Source: Pseudonectria foliicola (Eukaryota; Ascomycota; Sordariomycetes; Hypocreales; Nectriaceae). Taken from it: a stretch of DNA of 64,000 nt. The notes beneath the pieces were generated by a model that saw nothing but the letters and a program-made list of their open reading frames with translations, had not been told where the DNA came from and did no database searches. This document shows, one piece after another, positions 35,040-46,684 of this stretch. The position numbers and the translations under genes were made by a program. The first letter of the stretch is position 1. Each line of letters begins with the position of its first letter. The stretch spans positions 1 through 64,000 of the forward strand of contig QUZD01000120.1 in NCBI GenBank assembly GCA_003693505.1. Direction: 5' to 3'.

Positions 35040-36084
35040 TTAGACGGACGCGGCCTCGGAAACTGTGCCCTTCTGCTGCTTCAGCTTCTCCTCAAACTTC
35101 GCGAACTCTTGTAGCGAAATCTCTTCCTCCTGGTCCAGCACCTGGTGTACTCCCTTGACCTCCTCGATCTATTGACAGTGTCAGCGTTGTCGCCGGAAAA
35201 CCAATACGTCAGGTGTAATAATTGGGATGTAATTGGGGGAAAGGTGACAGCAATGGGTTACTCACGTAATGCATCAGCATGCCCTCTATTCCGTTCTTGA
35301 GCGTCACCGTGCTCGAGTCGCAGGTACGGCAAGCGCCTCGAAGCTTGAGATGCACGAAGCCCTCGTCGTCAAAACCTCGAAAGTCAATGTCGCCGCCATC
35401 CTCCTGAATGGCGGGCCGAATCCTCGTCTCGAGGAGCTCCTTGATCATGCCCACCACTTCGCTGTCATCCTCATTATAGGCCAGACTATCCTCCTCGACA
35501 TCATGGCTGGCCTCGCCATCCTTGCGCTCTGCCACGCTCACAATGGTCTCGCCCGAAGTGATGGCCTCTGTGATGAGGGCAAAGATCTCGGGTCGGATAT
35601 GGGCCCAGTTGGCATCGGCGGACTTGGTGACGGTGATGAAGTCGGAGCCGTAAAAGACGGACGTGACTCCGTCAATATTCATGAGCTTGGCTGCTAGCGG
35701 TGAAGGGTAGGGTGGCGCAATTGTTGATCGCGGGTTCATGTACTCGATGAAGGGCGTCGTCAGGCCCTCGGGGAGGATCTTGTGGTTGGGTAGGAATTTG
35801 AGCGCATCGGAGTTTGGAGTGCTCTCGGTCTGAATGAAGATGGTGCGGATGCCGCTTCCCACGCCAACGAGGCTAGGAACAGCTAGACGTCGCTGACGCA
35901 TCCCTTGTGGCCGGGCCCCGACGAAACTCCCAAAGACTCGAGTCCTCGTGCTCAGCTGTCGAGTCCATGTTGAAGTTGCCAGGGAAGATCTGGTCGGGTT
36001 GGCCGCCTTGGATCGGGGAGTCGCAGGGCGAGCGGCGGAAGCCAACGCCCTAGATAGTGTGAGAGAGGTTCTTTGAGTGGCCAT
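35040..36084 (-). CDS. NFU1: NFU1-like mitochondrial iron-sulfur cluster scaffold
   Basis: NFU1 acts late in mitochondrial [4Fe-4S] cluster assembly, delivering clusters to lipoate synthase and other targets. Two exons are read: 36084-35266 and 35168-35040, giving 315 residues. The N-terminal 80 or so residues are Arg/Ser/Ala-rich and fit a mitochondrial presequence. The Nfu N-domain follows (IFIQTESTPNSDALKF ... GVTSVFYGSDFITVTK ... NWAHIRPEIF), then an acidic linker and the NifU C-terminal domain with the cluster-binding CxxC in LRGACRTCDSSTVTL. The junction reads MLMHY-IEEVKGVHQV. All key residues are present. It is divergent from the zf-HIT gene, with 816 bp between start codons. Confidence 0.94.
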
Positions 36085-36900
36085 GGCGCCTGTGTCTTGG
36101 AGAGGAGGTTAAGGCGGATGTTACTGATTGAAAAATCAGGAAACAAATTGGTTGTTGAAGACGAGACGTTTTACTAGTTCAAGACTTTTCGCCGCCGACT
36201 TGATAGTCGGTCCTACGTAACCGAACTGGCCGTCGGTGACCGTGGTAGGCCGAAGTGCATTAGTAATAGGTGCGTTGTGATGCAATAACGGGAATTGCAC
36301 GGGTCCACCCCTCGTTCCCTTCTCTTCTATGTAATCTGTAAGGATACTCCGTACCGACCTGCCTAGTACATCCTGCAGTTTGCTAGAACAAATTCATCTA
36401 CAGTCAGTCTAGTATGTGCAGGCTGAGAAGTTTCGGATCCTATCTCTGTCAACAAAATGGTACCTCAGCGATACACACTCCCGGGGGCAATACATGGGGT
36501 ATCGCGTTTCGCAGGGAACGTCCTCATGAGGCCGTAGATTGTGGTGCTTCAGGTAGGGATGGTTGTGCAAAGGCTTGGAAACGATAGAAAGGGGAAATAT
36601 GGCGTTTCCAGGTCGTAAAAGGCCGTCAAAACCCAGAACGGTTGAAAGTGCCCTGTGCTATAAAGGACTGAATGGAAAGGCATCGTATGCGACGGAGACA
36701 TGATGCTACCTAGCCAGATCAGATAGGCACAGTAATCTGTACCTCTTTATGGCCCCACTTTTATTTTTCGACAACGCGATGTCTGATGGACGATCACTTT
36801 TACATCAATCTCTACCAAAATACCTTCACCCTCCCTTCCATCCTCCTTCTCCCCACTCAGCGTTTAACGAGCCGCGCGAAGCTGCGCCCCCTGGCAAATC
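36085..36900. other. Divergent promoter region, NFU1 and zf-HIT gene
   Basis: This 816-bp region must hold the promoters of both flanking genes. An ACTCCGTA motif is at 36345-36352. No open frame of note was seen. Confidence 0.5.
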
Positions 36901-37655
36901 ATGTTAACAGCTACCGATCCAGCTCAGAGTGAGCCGAGGAATCCAGAGGCAGCCTCGGTGCCCGAGATCGCAGGTGATGGTGCAGCTCCCGTGGCCAGCA
37001 ACCCATCTGTTTGCGGCGTCTGCCAGACCAACCCGCCCAAATACAAGTGCCCTAGATGCTATTTGCCATAGTGAGTTGCAGTTCTGGGGGAATTGTACGC
37101 CTTCAGAACCCATGGTACTAACTTGTCCGTTTCTTCAGCTGCTCTGTCGCGTGTAACAAAACGCACCGCGAAAACCACCCTCCTGATCCTGAGCCCGCGC
37201 CCGCGCCCGCGCCGGAGCAAAGTGTTGCTTCAGAAACGCCAGCTGAACCCTCCGACCCGACGAATCCATTTCACGCACTGGAGACCTCTGAGAAACTGCG
37301 CCTACTCTTCCAAAAATACCCCAGCCTCCCAGACCAGTTACTGCAAATCCATGCCGCAACCCTACCCCCACCAGAGAGTGACTCGCAGCGAGCGGGTATT
37401 CCAGCCTCGCTTCTCAAGGGATTGCCAAAGAAGGAAACATGGAATCAGGATATTGGCATCCAAAACGGAAAAGATGCCTTGCGCAAGGCGAGAAGAGCAG
37501 ACGGGGAGCAAGGAGAGGCCATTCGCGAATATTCCGAACTCATTCTTCACCTTCTGAATACCGAAAATCCTCAAGTCGATTCACTGCTACGAAATCAGGT
37601 TGCGCAAGAGGACAACAAGTTCATTGAGCGTTTGATGGCAGAGGAGAAGCGCTAG
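36901..37655 (+). CDS. HIT-type zinc-finger protein (Hit1/ZNHIT3-like)
   Basis: Two exons, 36901-37070 and 37139-37655, give 228 residues. The finger spans the junction: CGVCQTNPPKYKCPRCYLPY-CSVACNKTHRENH, with the paired Cys and terminal His ligands of a zf-HIT module. An Ala-Pro dipeptide run (PAPAPAPAP) follows, then a helical C-terminal part (FHALETSEKLRLLFQKYPSL, later ALRKARRADGEQGEAI). Hit1/ZNHIT3 proteins help assemble box C/D snoRNPs with Rsa1/NUFIP; assignment to that subgroup is by size and layout only. It converges with the Ser-rich protein gene, with 150 bp between stops. Confidence 0.85.
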
Positions 37656-37805
37656 GCAACGTCGGGGATGATGAGCAAACACCAGCCTCCGACGGTGGCT
37701 AGCTCTGTCTAGCAGAATGCTGATAATCATTGCAAAGCTTGGGCCAATGGTATGTTGTATTATTCAAACAGTCCTAATGCTACCCGAGAGCGCCTCAAAG
37801 ACAGG

Positions 37806-39047
37806 TCATGACTGACGCCTGAACCGTGATAGAAATCCACTAGACTTTGGTGATGATATTGGGGGTGAGAGAGGCTGCGACTTTGGGTCAATCAAACCAT
37901 CGACGGAGTCCTCTTTCCCGCCTGTGCTCGTGTTGCGTGGTCGCTGCCCCATCTTCCACCTTGAGGTCCCACCCCCCCTAGGCTCGTCACTCTGTGTCCA
38001 GTCGACCCGAAAGTCCTTTACCAAAGAGGCCCGTTGTTGGTTTGTTAGGCTTTCCTTGCTCGAGCTATGACCTGTTTCGGACTCTCGCCTGGAAAAGGGG
38101 GCAATCTCAAACTTGTGCTTTGTGGGAGACACATTTTTGGAGTTTTGCTGGCTCGATGATGAGGAGTCTGAGTCCTGTCCGATCACGTAGAAGTTACTGG
38201 AGCCCTTACGACGAGGAGCTGTACCAGCCGACAAGCCGCCAGTGCTCATTCTCCGCGTGTCCGGCGTCTCAAAGCCCCTGTTCCAGAGGACGTGAGGTGT
38301 CTGTAGGCTGTGGCGCACGGTTGTATTGGCCTGCCCCTCGTCTACCTCGGCGGTGGTCTCAAGGACTGTGACCTGTCCAGGCTTTGCCGTTGACATAGCC
38401 TGTGCTCTTCTGTAGAGCTTGTTGTGCTCGTAGGGGGCCATGACGGAGCTTGTTCCAGAACAAGGAGTGAGGATTGGTGATCTGCTGGGACTTGGCTTCT
38501 GCCCAACTCTCTCTACAACGGTTGTTGTGGAGGCAAACTGCTTAGCCGCCACTCTAGGTACATGCCGGTAGGGTGCGGTGGTTGGGCTGGCATCCTCGCT
38601 AGGGTCATAGTTGGCCCCCTTGATGGTGAAGCGGTCGAGGAGGCTTCCCCTTCGCGAGGAGGATGCAGAGTTGTGGCTGTCCCTACGCTTCTTGGGAGAT
38701 CCGAGTTTGTGAAAGATACTCCTGGGAGAAACCTCGTCGTTGGACCCGTTGCTTGAGGTGACGCTGGCATTGCGACCCTTTTTGGCAACATATGGAGACT
38801 TGGGGAGAGAGGTGCAAGGTAGGTCTCGGGGCTGTGTCCATGCGGTATCTTGCTTGTTGGGGGGTAGATCATCTTGCCCTGTCACGACTACGGACAGTCT
38901 CTCTGACAGCTCAGTAGGGTCGAAGGGAGCCAGGGTCAAGGGCTCAGGTCGGTTCTTGGTTCTGACAGAGATGGTTGCCCGCTGTTTATCGAGCGGGTTA
39001 CCCATGTGGTGGAGACTCATTGTGGCCATTGTAGTCATGATGATCAA
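37806..39047 (-). CDS. Disordered Ser/Arg-rich protein of unknown function
   Basis: An uninterrupted frame of 413 codons. I do not recognise a domain. The sequence is low in hydrophobic residues and rich in Ser, Arg, Pro and Lys, with many SP/TP and RRxS-type sites (SPKKRRDS, SSRRGSLLDRF, APFSRRES) and a C-terminus ending SGFLSRFRRQS. That pattern fits a heavily phosphorylated, disordered regulatory protein. Several in-frame ATGs lie at the start (MIIMTTMATMSLHHM), so the true start may be one of the later ones. The length, codon use and absence of stops make it a likely real gene; the 4.4-kb upstream gap separates it from the RasGEF gene. Confidence 0.65.
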   Translation of the reverse strand: MIIMTTMATMSLHHMGNPLDKQRATISVRTKNRPEPLTLAPFDPTELSERLSVVVTGQDDLPPNKQDTAWTQPRDLPCTSLPKSPYVAKKGRNASVTSSNGSNDEVSPRSIFHKLGSPKKRRDSHNSASSSRRGSLLDRFTIKGANYDPSEDASPTTAPYRHVPRVAAKQFASTTTVVERVGQKPSPSRSPILTPCSGTSSVMAPYEHNKLYRRAQAMSTAKPGQVTVLETTAEVDEGQANTTVRHSLQTPHVLWNRGFETPDTRRMSTGGLSAGTAPRRKGSSNFYVIGQDSDSSSSSQQNSKNVSPTKHKFEIAPFSRRESETGHSSSKESLTNQQRASLVKDFRVDWTQSDEPRGGGTSRWKMGQRPRNTSTGGKEDSVDGLIDPKSQPLSPPISSPKSSGFLSRFRRQS

Positions 39048-40051
39048 CGCTAGCAGCTTAATAAAGCGAAGAAGAGTATGTTATCACGGGCTTGTTCTCC
39101 TTGGAATATTACGGGGCGAGGCATGGGATATATAGTTTTCCTGGGGTAGACCGTTGCAGGCTGTTTGTCTACTCCACGACCCTTGCGTTCTCAATCCTGG
39201 TTTCAAGCCATCGGCTCAGCCGCTCGGCTGGTGGGATGAAGAAAAGTATGAATGCGTGGAGAGAATCGATACCATGCCGTAAAGTTATCTAGCGGGGTGG
39301 ATTGGGCCTTCAGAGTCTAATCTCTGCGATCTTGGCAACCCAGAGCCTTGATGCTTCATCGATCGGAGATGACAAGAGCGAGCGATCGCTGACTGGTGCA
39401 TAACGTACGATCTTTGGTGGCCTGGACTGGCGTACCCCAAGACATTGGGGGTAGTTCTTGTCCATGTCTTGCCTTGGTGAGCCTGTTCGGAGAGCATCGT
39501 ACCACAATCGCTCGTAGATCGAGTCTCAGAGGATGCACGACTCGATGACTGGAAGGGAAGATTCATCGTTTGCGTCCAGTTTCGGCCGAGACCACGCTAG
39601 CGGCTTTTAACAAACAGTGACAGCTACGGAGCTAGGCAAGTTAAGTCTCACGGGAGCGACGCCATTGGACTAATCGGGATGGCGTCCATTGCTAAGGGAG
39701 TCGCATCTGGAATGCCGGCATCTGCGCCCGAACCTACTTTGAACTCGATCACGGCTAAGGAATTGTTGAAGCCGAAGCGCGACGGCGAAGGGCAGGATCC
39801 GAGTGCTCGGGGTTTTCGTTCCGTCCTTGAACCGCCAGACCGCTTCATCATGCTAGTGTTTGATCATCAGCTAGAGAGCAGGACCCTGAACCCGAGAGTT
39901 GGGTTGAGACAAGCTCTCTGGCCTAGCGTTTTGCATCTCTTTAATCCGCTTGGAGACCTCAACTCACAGGGACCTATACACACTACAGTGGGCCAACTCA
40001 ACGTGCTGACCATATTTACTATCCACTCGGGCTATGACGCAGCATAAGTGC

Positions 40052-40549
40052 CTACGGGCTTTTGAAATTGCCCGTGCCACTGCTACAGGCAGCCATACCC
40101 GGCCCGGAGTGCCATCCTCTCGCGCCTAGTCGTCTCCAGGACGCTTGGTCTCGACGGACTTGCGCCACCTGGAAGAAGCTGAGCCCATTTGCCAGGCGTC
40201 TGATGTGTGGAAGCAACAGCTGCACGTCAAGAATGTGCCAAGCCACGGCTCGGGAGCCACACACTGCTAGTTCAGCAAGGGGGTCAGGGGGTACGGATCT
40301 GTCTTGTGTGTCCCAATGGAGCACAATAGATGCCTCAAGGTGGTAGGGGAAAGTAAAGAAGGGGACCATGTGATGGGAACCAACGGGCGATGTTGTTTGT
40401 TTCAACTTTTTGGGAGTGTCTGAGCCAAGCTTTTTGTCCACGTTGCAGATCAGTGCCAGCAGCTTGGTATTGTCCCGAAGTAAGGTTGTATAGAGAGCAC
40501 GCCAAAGGAGCGCATCTGGCTTGTCATCGCCGCAAGGTTGAATGAACAT
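40052..40549 (-). CDS. Doubtful hypothetical protein, 165 residues
   Basis: An ATG-initiated frame starting MFIQPCGDDKPDALLW. It has a reasonably mixed composition but no domain, signal peptide or membrane segment I recognise, no splice structure, and lies in a repeat-rich gap. It may be a chance frame or a gene relic. Confidence 0.2.
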   Translation of the reverse strand: MFIQPCGDDKPDALLWRALYTTLLRDNTKLLALICNVDKKLGSDTPKKLKQTTSPVGSHHMVPFFTFPYHLEASIVLHWDTQDRSVPPDPLAELAVCGSRAVAWHILDVQLLLPHIRRLANGLSFFQVAQVRRDQASWRRLGARGWHSGPGMAACSSGTGNFKSP

Positions 40550-41796
40550 TGGCGGCGAACTCTGTTAACAGTGCCGCGCCAAGCGGCCGATGGGCAGACG
40601 GATTCCTATTTTGAAGCATCAGAGACTCCGTTATCCATCAAGGCATGATCGCACTATTGGTTCTGGGTCATGCAACAAGGCTAAGGAGTAGCCACAACGA
40701 TCAGGATGGGCCAGAAACTCTGCTGCGGAATCAAGATGGCGGGCCACCCGGGACAGCCGAAAAAGGTAAATCGTACTGATTTTTGTACGATGAAGCATGA
40801 CATTCCTCAGGTGTAGAATGGGCAAATCTGATGAAGACGGCTTGCGGAACAAATCTGGCGGTGCGACGCTGGATGGGCGATCACAGCTCTGACGGAGTGT
40901 TTTCTCGATCACTCCAGTAGCTATTCAGAGGCCAAACGCCAGGCTGAGCGGCTTGCCAGCCGTTGAGTCTCGAGGACAGCCAGCCTTGCGCCCGCAGCGC
41001 TTCGATGGGATCCGGCCGGTCGTGGGGTATGTACTCGACGGTAAGCCCTCCGAGTTGAATCTGGGTTACTTTGTATCGTACCTCGAGAAACCCTCCGCTA
41101 GCTCCGCGGCCCGTGACCTCTGCACATCATCTCCTCTAGACGGTTTGCTTGAATTTCGTTGTCCTTTGTTCTCAGATCAACTTGTCGGCTACTTTCCATC
41201 CCTTTCCACCCTTTCAAGAAATTGGTGCGTCGCAGCTGACTATAGGGCCAAGGGGACACGCTCGGGAGGTGACTCAATTATGCAATGTACGCTTGCAATG
41301 CACAAATCATGACACTGTGCTTTATGATCGATGTCGGTGTTGTCACATTAGCATCAAGCATACACAGGGAGGTAAGGGAGGTATGAAGGATAGATTGACG
41401 GCGCTTTCTGGTTCCCCTTGAGATGGTGAGGGCGAAGAAGAAGTAGAGGGAGGATAGCGGGCAGCCTACATTACCATGCTAAGGCCGACTGCAGGTGTCT
41501 GAAAAGTCAGGTGAGGTTGGTGACCAGCTCGGGACGAGCGCTTGGCTACTGTAGGTACATACTGTAGTAGAGGGCATGGGTTGATGGGATGACAGTCAAC
41601 CAACCCATGGCAGAGACAAGTAGATGGACCACTCATGGACCAATGGCAGGCGATGGCGCTGAGCCACGGGACCGTTGGCCAACTTTGTTGGTTGAATATG
41701 GCAGAGAATGCCGAACCGGTGTATTGGGGATGAGTCTATACCGCATGGCCTCAATATGATTGATGAATTGTCATAACTCAGCTCCAGCATGTCTAA

Positions 41797-41873
41797 CTTA
41801 CCTACCTACCTACCTACCTACCTACTTACCTTAGGTAGGTTAGGTACCTAGGTAGGCAGGCAGGCAGGCAGAG
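41797..41873. repeat. ACCT tract opposed to AGGT/GGCAGG tract
   Basis: About seven ACCT units, a CCTTAGGTAGGTTAGGTACCTAGG centre, then GGCAGG units. Potential long hairpin; member of the dispersed intergenic family. Confidence 0.75.
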
Positions 41874-42689
41874 GAGGGCGGCTTGACATGGCCCAAGAGA
41901 GAGGTACCTTATCAACAATGACAATGCAGCAGAAGTGAGACACTTTGGGCAGGTGTTTACGATGAGTCGGAGGGTATGTTTATCCGCATCACTTTGCTGA
42001 GAGATTGTATACAACCCCAACCCCCGTTTCTCGAACCTATAGTAGAGAGAGTTTGGATAACCGTAAGATGCTCTGCCACGCGTTGGGAACCGCGTGTGAT
42101 GACCTACTGTAGGTACCTAGCAGCCTAGCAGCCTAGCAGCGTATATGTAGGAGGTAATTAACACTTACCTCTACCTACCTACCTAGTCAAGGGTTTAAGC
42201 AAGTGGGTGAGTGAGTGGATGAGGTGAGTGCATTGCATGGCTGGTGGGGTATCGCTCCATGTCCAATGCTACTCCAATCCGACCCTTGCAGACCTTGGGA
42301 CAACCAAGGCCTGGAGAGCCAGACCTGCTCTCTGCTGGGATCTTGCGGCATAATTCGAGCTGGCATTATGTACAGTACAGTACAGTATGCGAGACTTGCA
42401 TAGTCACAATTGAATCGGAAGCGGGATGGCTGTGCGCACCCAGGGCCTGCGAGGTTGATGGCTTCCAATCCACAAGCGGGGGGACAGGCTTGATGGGACG
42501 GGTGCATTTGCTGCTGGAGCTGAGGTACGGAGTACAGTAAGTAGGTGATGCAGGCTGATCGACGACGCCAAACGAGGTGGTAATCAAGCTACAGCAGCAG
42601 CTAGGTGGGCGGCTACTAATATACCTGCCTTGCCCTTAAAGATTTATCGAGCAATGGCAGTCGCCATTGCACGTCCGCCTTTTTTCCCC

Positions 42690-42756
42690 TTACATACTTA
42701 CCTACTTACTTACCTACCTACCTACCTACCTACCTACCTACCTACCTACCTACGTA
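42690..42756. repeat. ACCT tetranucleotide array
   Basis: About 15 ACCT/ACTT units in tandem without an opposing AGGT arm; it ends in TACGTATG. This is the longest one-armed member of the ACCT/AGGT family here. Confidence 0.8.
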
Positions 42757-42955
42757 TGTCACAAGCTCGCGTTGGAGCACCACAGCTTGCGACAGCTCTG
42801 AAGCCATCCCTCTCCGCGCCATCACTGCCCCTCGAGTCTTGCCGTGCCAGTGACCAGCGCCAAATATCGGGCAGCCGGACCGGACCGGTAGACTATAACC
42901 TTATCAACCAGCCACCAACCAATTGTACGGGCCGTACGTGTTGAGGTGAGTCAAG

Positions 42956-43016
42956 GTGCAGTGCAGTGCAGTGCAGTGCAGAGCAAAGGCGGAGGCGGAG
43001 GCGGAGGCGGAAGCGG
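42956..43016. repeat. GTGCA pentamer repeat followed by GGCGGA hexamer repeat
   Basis: About five GTGCA units (42956-42980) and then about five GGCGGA/GGCGGAA units (42988-43016), upstream of the RasGEF gene. Confidence 0.75.
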
Positions 43017-43464
43017 AGTGAGAGTGCAGGGCTCAAGGCGGGCCCGTTGTCGTCTCCTCTCCTTTTGCCGTGTCTTGCGGTTGGCTGGGACGACAAGGAG
43101 CAAGGAGGCGATAGGTCTCATTTTTTCTCGCACCAACAGGAAAAGCAGGACAAAGTGTCCAATGCCGTATTCTCTGTTGGTCTGGCTGACCGGCTCGGCT
43201 CCTGCTGTTGGCCGTGAAGCTGTGCGAGTCTGGCCTCGCTTCTAGCCTTGTACTAGTGCCCCCCTCAACCGTCGTTGCTCTACTCCGTACCTACTTTCCT
43301 CCTCCTATTCTGCTGCGCTCTCCCCCCTCCCCCCTTGCATCTCGTCAAGTCAGCCATCTCTCTGCTCCCTCTCGTTCCTACTTTGGTTCTCCCAGATTCA
43401 TCCCCTCACGAGCCGACTTCTCATGCCCCCCGCTACCTCCTCGCCCAGTCGCTAGGCCGCGATC

Positions 43465-46400
43465 ATGCGCCCCGGCAATGCTGGTCCTCGAGACGCTCAC
43501 ACATCTCCAGTCTCCCCACGCGCGCCTCGTTTCCCCGCCGATACCAACATCGACCCCAACGCTGCCGCCTCCTCCTCCTCCGCCCTAACCTTACCCAACC
43601 CGCGAAATCATTCGAGGGAATCCGTGGGCTCCATTGTCGACGACCCCTTCTTCCAGCGCTACGACCCCGCCGCGGACCCCGACGCTGCGTCACAGGCATT
43701 CAACGAACCCTCCGTGTACGAATCCTTTGACGACGACCACGACTACGACGCTGCCAGCCAAACCGCCGGCCGCGACTACACCAGAGATAGCAGGTCTTAC
43801 GAGGGCAATGATCAGACCCTCAGCGAGCGCTGGCCGCCCCCGCGTCGAGAATCACTGACTGCTGCTCCTTCGTCCTACTGGGTACGTATGTCTGGCGCAC
43901 AAGCCTCAACTCCCAACCTAGGTCATCCCTGCTGCGGAGGCGGCATGGACCAGACGGGGACCAGATATGGACCAGACATGGTCCCAATAGTCTGAGCTCG
44001 ACAAACGTCCAGGTGCGGATGCTGACCTTGCCCTCTTCTCTCCAGTCGCACTCGCCTTCTCCTGCCATGGAGGGCTTCAACATCGCTGTCATCGGCTCCA
44101 CCGGTGTAGGCAAGTCATCCTTCGTACAGCGCGCACTCGGCCTCTCTCGTCCACCCGCCTCCAATGCTTCCAGTGTCCGCATGCTCGTCGACGGTGTCAC
44201 ATACGTCATCACCCTACTGGAACTCGATCTCGAGTACTTTGAATTGGACCCAACTCAACCCATACAGTGGCCAAAGCAGATCAATGGCCACATTGTGCCC
44301 CGCGTCGATGCTGCCCTCATCCTCTACGATGTCATGAAGGAAGAATCCGTTCGCGAATTGCCGCAAACGTTAGGTACGGTGTCTCACGCGCCCGCATATC
44401 GCCCGTTCCCATTGATCCAGAAGCTGATCTTGCTCCTGCCCAGCGGCTCTCACCAACTCCGGCCTTTCCGCCATCCTGGTAGCCTGCAAGTGCGAAAATC
44501 CAGAGCGCGAATGGCAGGTTGACCCCGAAAGTATTGCGAATCACAAGGCTTTTCGGTCATGCGTTGCTTCCTTCCAGATCTCCAGCGACAAGCCCGAGTC
44601 CGGTCGGATGTGTCTGCATGCCATTATTCGAGCAGCAGCTGCGCACCGGAGAGGTAATTCCTCCCTCCCCTTGCTTTTGACCAATATATGAAGAATGAAG
44701 ACAGCCTAACGTCGCACTAGAAGAGAACGGAGACGCTGTCTCGAGGAGGCGAGCACAGTCTGTTGCCAACCTGGAAACCCCAGACTCGAGTGGGGGACGA
44801 CCTATCAGTCAGCACAGCAAACATAGCAGAGCCAGTTCCGACTTCTCCCTCCTTCGCGGCTTCTCCAACCCACCCATATCCGAGAATGGCCGTGCCCAGT
44901 CTTCAAGGAGTCCACGGCTAGGCCACTTATCTCAAGATCCGGCCCAGTCTCTCGACTCTCCCAGTGACCCTGCAGACCCCGGACACCCGCAAACTGTGAA
45001 CAGTATGTTGAGAACCCCTGGGATCCGCCTCGACAGGCCCAGTACAGACTCCTTCCTCGAAGTAGAAGAATCGGACGCTGAGATATATGGGTACTTGGAC
45101 GACGTTCCCATACTTCAACGTTACGATGAACATGTCCTCAAGAAACCCCCCAAGCTAGCCGGCGTAACCTTCGACGACCTGGTCGATCGTCTCATGGCCC
45201 CCAAACTATCAAGAGCCGACAACAACTTCGCCGACATTTTCCTGTGCCTCTACCGAAAGTTCGCTGCCCCTGGTGAACTCTTTACGGCCATCCTAACGCG
45301 CATGGACCACACTACCGACGACAAGACCGAGCATTACCTCACCAAGGTAGCCGCGCAGCTACGGATGGTTGAAGTAGTCGCCAAATGGGTCACACTTTAT
45401 CCCGGTGACTTTGCGAGGCCGATGACGAGGCGAAATCTGGAACTCTTTATCCAGCGGCTCTCCGCTGAGCCGATCTTCTCCACTGCGGCGCAACATATGC
45501 TTCGGAATCTTCACTTGAACGTGACTGAGGATGACGACACCGGCTGGGCCAACTCCGACGACAGGGACGACGTTTTGGCGAGTGAGATCCTCACCAGGGA
45601 CGCTCCTGATTTGGCTACCAGGGTCGCCACGCTGCAGGTTGAAGACGATGGCGATGCAAGACCTTCAGGGAGCTCAGAGGCATCATATATGGACCGGGGT
45701 AGCAGTGTGGGGAGCCAATTGCATCTGAGCTCTTGCGACGAGTACGAGAGAGAAGCTGCGTCCTTGGAGCCGATCGAGAATCTACCAATGAACAAGTTCC
45801 GGTACCACATCTTCATGGACATTCCCGATGACGACGTTGCAGACGAACTCACGCGCATCGATTGGATCATGTTCTCATCGATTCGAGTACGTGACTTTGT
45901 GCGCCATGTGAGCCTACCGGCGGCCCAAAAGGAGAAATGCAAGAGCTTGAGGAACGTAAACCGGATGATCAACCACTTCAATCACGTCGCCAAGTGGGTT
46001 GCAAACATGATTCTCCTCCGGGACAAGGCAAAACACAGGGCACAAATGTTGGAAAAGTTTATGACTATTGCGCTCAAGTTGCGACAACTAAATAACTACA
46101 ATGGACTGGCCGCAGTTCTGGCTGGGGTCAACGGAACGGCCATTCATCGACTAACACAGACTCGGGCGTTGTTGCCAGCCGACGTCCAAAAACGCTTTGC
46201 GCGCTTGGTCATCTTGATGGGTACGCAGAAAAGCCACTTCGCCTATCGTTTGGCCTGGGAAAATTCGCCTCTACCGCGTATACCGTTCATTCCTTTGCAC
46301 CGACGCGATCTAGTATCGGCGGAGGAGGGCAGCAAGACACTGGTAGGGCCTGAGGGTGATCGAATCAACTGGAAAAAGTTTGAGGTTCTAGGGGAGGTGT

Positions 46401-46684
46401 TACTTCCCATCATGAGGAGCCAAGGTGCCGCATATCCCAATCTGGCCAAGCACGATACGGCACGAGAGATAATCTTAAACTGCCGGATGCCGACCGATGA
46501 AGAGGTAAGTCGGATATTGAGAGTTTTATTGAACTTTTTTTTTTCTCTTTCTCTTGGTCGCTCTAAGGACTTTTGACTAATCAGGAATCTGCAGGATATT
46601 TATCAGCGGAGTGTACAGGTCGAAAGCACCTCTGGAGGGCTAGCGGAGCCAGCCAAGAAGAAATTCCCCTGGTTCGCCAAGTAG
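43465..46684 (+). CDS. Ras guanine-nucleotide exchange factor with N-terminal GTPase-like domain
   Basis: Five exons are read: 43465-43881, 44046-44373, 44444-44653, 44721-46504 and 46595-46684, giving 942 residues. After a disordered N-terminus, residues about 148-318 form a P-loop small-GTPase-like region: Walker A GSTGVGKS (about 155-162), LILYDVM, and SAILVACKCE at the position of the guanine-specificity NKxD loop. A Ser-rich linker follows. The RasGEF N-terminal (REM) module begins near 462 (LAGVTFDDLVDRLMAPKL) and the catalytic Cdc25 homology domain runs from about 675 (FRYHIFMDIPDDDVADELTRID) to about 912, ending EDIYQRSVQVE. RasGEFs load GTP onto Ras or Rap at membranes. The GTPase-like part lacks a visible DxxG and a canonical NKxD, so it may bind nucleotide weakly or not hydrolyse it. 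The start at 43465 follows a CT-rich leader. Confidence 0.88.

Larger units (their letters stand above)
39048..43464. other. Gene-poor region of about 4.4 kb
   Basis: No gene is firmly supported. Open frames at 39679-40047 (+) and 40052-40549 (-, 165 codons) are partly protein-like but have no recognisable motif. Repeats dominate 41.7-43.0 kb: ACCT/AGGT tracts (41797-41873, 42690-42756), GTGCA (42956-42980) and GGCGGA (42988-43016). From about 43.2 kb the sequence is CT-rich and probably the leader of the RasGEF gene. Confidence 0.5.

Noticed and set aside
39679..40047. Plus-strand 122-codon frame beginning MASIAKGVASGMP
   Set aside because: Only the first half is protein-like, the antisense frame is equally so, and no domain or splice structure supports it.
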